64,000 bases of DNA from Inia geoffrensis (lineage: Eukaryota; Chordata; Mammalia; Artiodactyla; Iniidae), in assembly GCA_036417435.1 (NCBI GenBank), contig CM070900.1, positions 118,250,315 through 118,314,314 on the forward strand. Reading direction: 5' to 3'. Each line of letters opens with the position of its first letter. Within the stretch, counting starts at the first letter, position 1. Under the pieces are notes generated by a model. The model was not told the DNA's origin and ran no database searches. It saw only the letters and a list, made by a program, of their open reading frames with translations. A program made the position numbers and the translations under genes. Positions 63,191-64,000 of the stretch are shown piece after piece.

Positions 63191-64000
63191 ACCTGAATTC
63201 AGCAATGGTCACAGAATAATAGAAGCAGGAAAATCCTGACTGATGGTCTAGTTTCTCACTGAGTGCTTTGCTTCATCTTTCATGTTATCCTGATTCCACA
63301 CTTGCCTGTAAAACTCTGCCCTTCCATACATGCTCCTTACATGGTGTCTGATATTTATTTTTAATCTTACCCTTCCTGGTTCTGGCTTCCTGTTCTATCT
63401 CAGCAAGCCACTTCCACCTACAGTCTAGACATGAACCACTTGAAGTTACTTCTAATTCTATGATTTACACATTTGGAAAAGAAAGGAGGAGAGCCAGAAG
63501 GAGAAGCATATGTCTTACATAAAGGTTAAAGTCTGGATATAGTTTTCTGCTGGAGAAGTTTTCATGGAGAAAGTTTGAAAAATTATATCCAGTAAAATGA
63601 GAAAATCTTTAAAAAGTTCTAAATAAAAATTTAGAAAATAATTAGTAATATTAAAGTCATCAATAAAACTGACTTAAAACAAATGAGAAAATTCCAGCAT
63701 CAGAACAGCCTTGTCTATCTGTTTGTGTCATGGACAATCTTGGGATCAGTTGTATGCATTTTGGCTTCCGATTAGCCCAAGGGCTTAAAGTTTAACAGCC
63801 AATTTTCACCATCACAAATTTTTACGATTTCTGTTCATCACTTCTATGGAGTTATGACACTTTCCTTCTAAATATACTTTTTGCTTTCCTTCTACATTTC
63901 CTCTCTTGGCTTTTCTTACTATGTGTGTTGAAGAGAAGAGAATAAAAATGGAGCAATGTGAAATACTATTAGTTTGCTACATGGGTAATACTTTAGACTA
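63191..64000. other. Unique sequence, no gene seen
   Basis: No gene or repeat recognised up to the window edge. Confidence 0.5.

Overview
This window looks like a gene-free stretch of a cetacean (whale or dolphin) nuclear genome, either intergenic or deep intronic. The main clue is seven copies of a tRNA-derived SINE whose body begins GGGCTTCCCTGGTGGCGCAG. This is the CHR-type SINE of Cetacea, and several copies have clean target-site duplications (TSDs). No ruminant Bov-B or Bov-tA sequence is seen. The L1s are of the laurasiatherian type. I find no host protein-coding gene, no structural RNA gene and no CRISPR array. Every long open frame is either a retrotransposon relic or an open stretch lacking an ATG.

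Layout. From 1 to 9.7 kb there is unique AT-rich sequence with old MIR and L2 relics, one SINE (6701) and a long antisense L2 (7211-8465). From 9.7 to 13.6 kb there is an L1 3' end, then a long minus-strand L1 split by a SINE. From 13.6 to 18.2 kb there is unique sequence with a SINE, a MIR and a Tigger-like DNA transposon. From 18.2 to 25.7 kb a minus-strand L2 is split by a 5.5-kb plus-strand L1 (copy 1, 18457-23966, 12-bp TSD). From 25.7 to 42.6 kb lie mostly unique sequence, MIRs, L2 fragments, a degraded endogenous retrovirus with two LTR-like ends (33.0-35.75 kb) and an MLT1 LTR (38.75-39.15 kb). From 42.65 to 46.4 kb there is a compound tandem duplication at the 3' end of a minus-strand L1, then a plus-strand L2. 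The L1 and the L2 each carry a SINE.

From 49.3 to 58.7 kb there is a three-level nest. An old L1 is interrupted by a full-length younger L1 (copy 2, 50201-57718, 9-bp TSD), which itself carries a SINE in ORF1. The rest, to 64 kb, is unique sequence with weak MIR and L2 pieces.

The two young L1 copies can be compared directly. Both are dead. Copy 1 lost about 1.75 kb of 5' UTR and the ORF1 start, which fused a 5' UTR open frame to ORF1. Copy 2 lost catalytic residues in both endonuclease and reverse transcriptase. They also share one premature stop in ORF2 at a site where an older L1 in this window still has lysine. That points to a source lineage already carrying the stop, and it is the most informative observation I can support. 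I found no evidence of an undescribed biological system.
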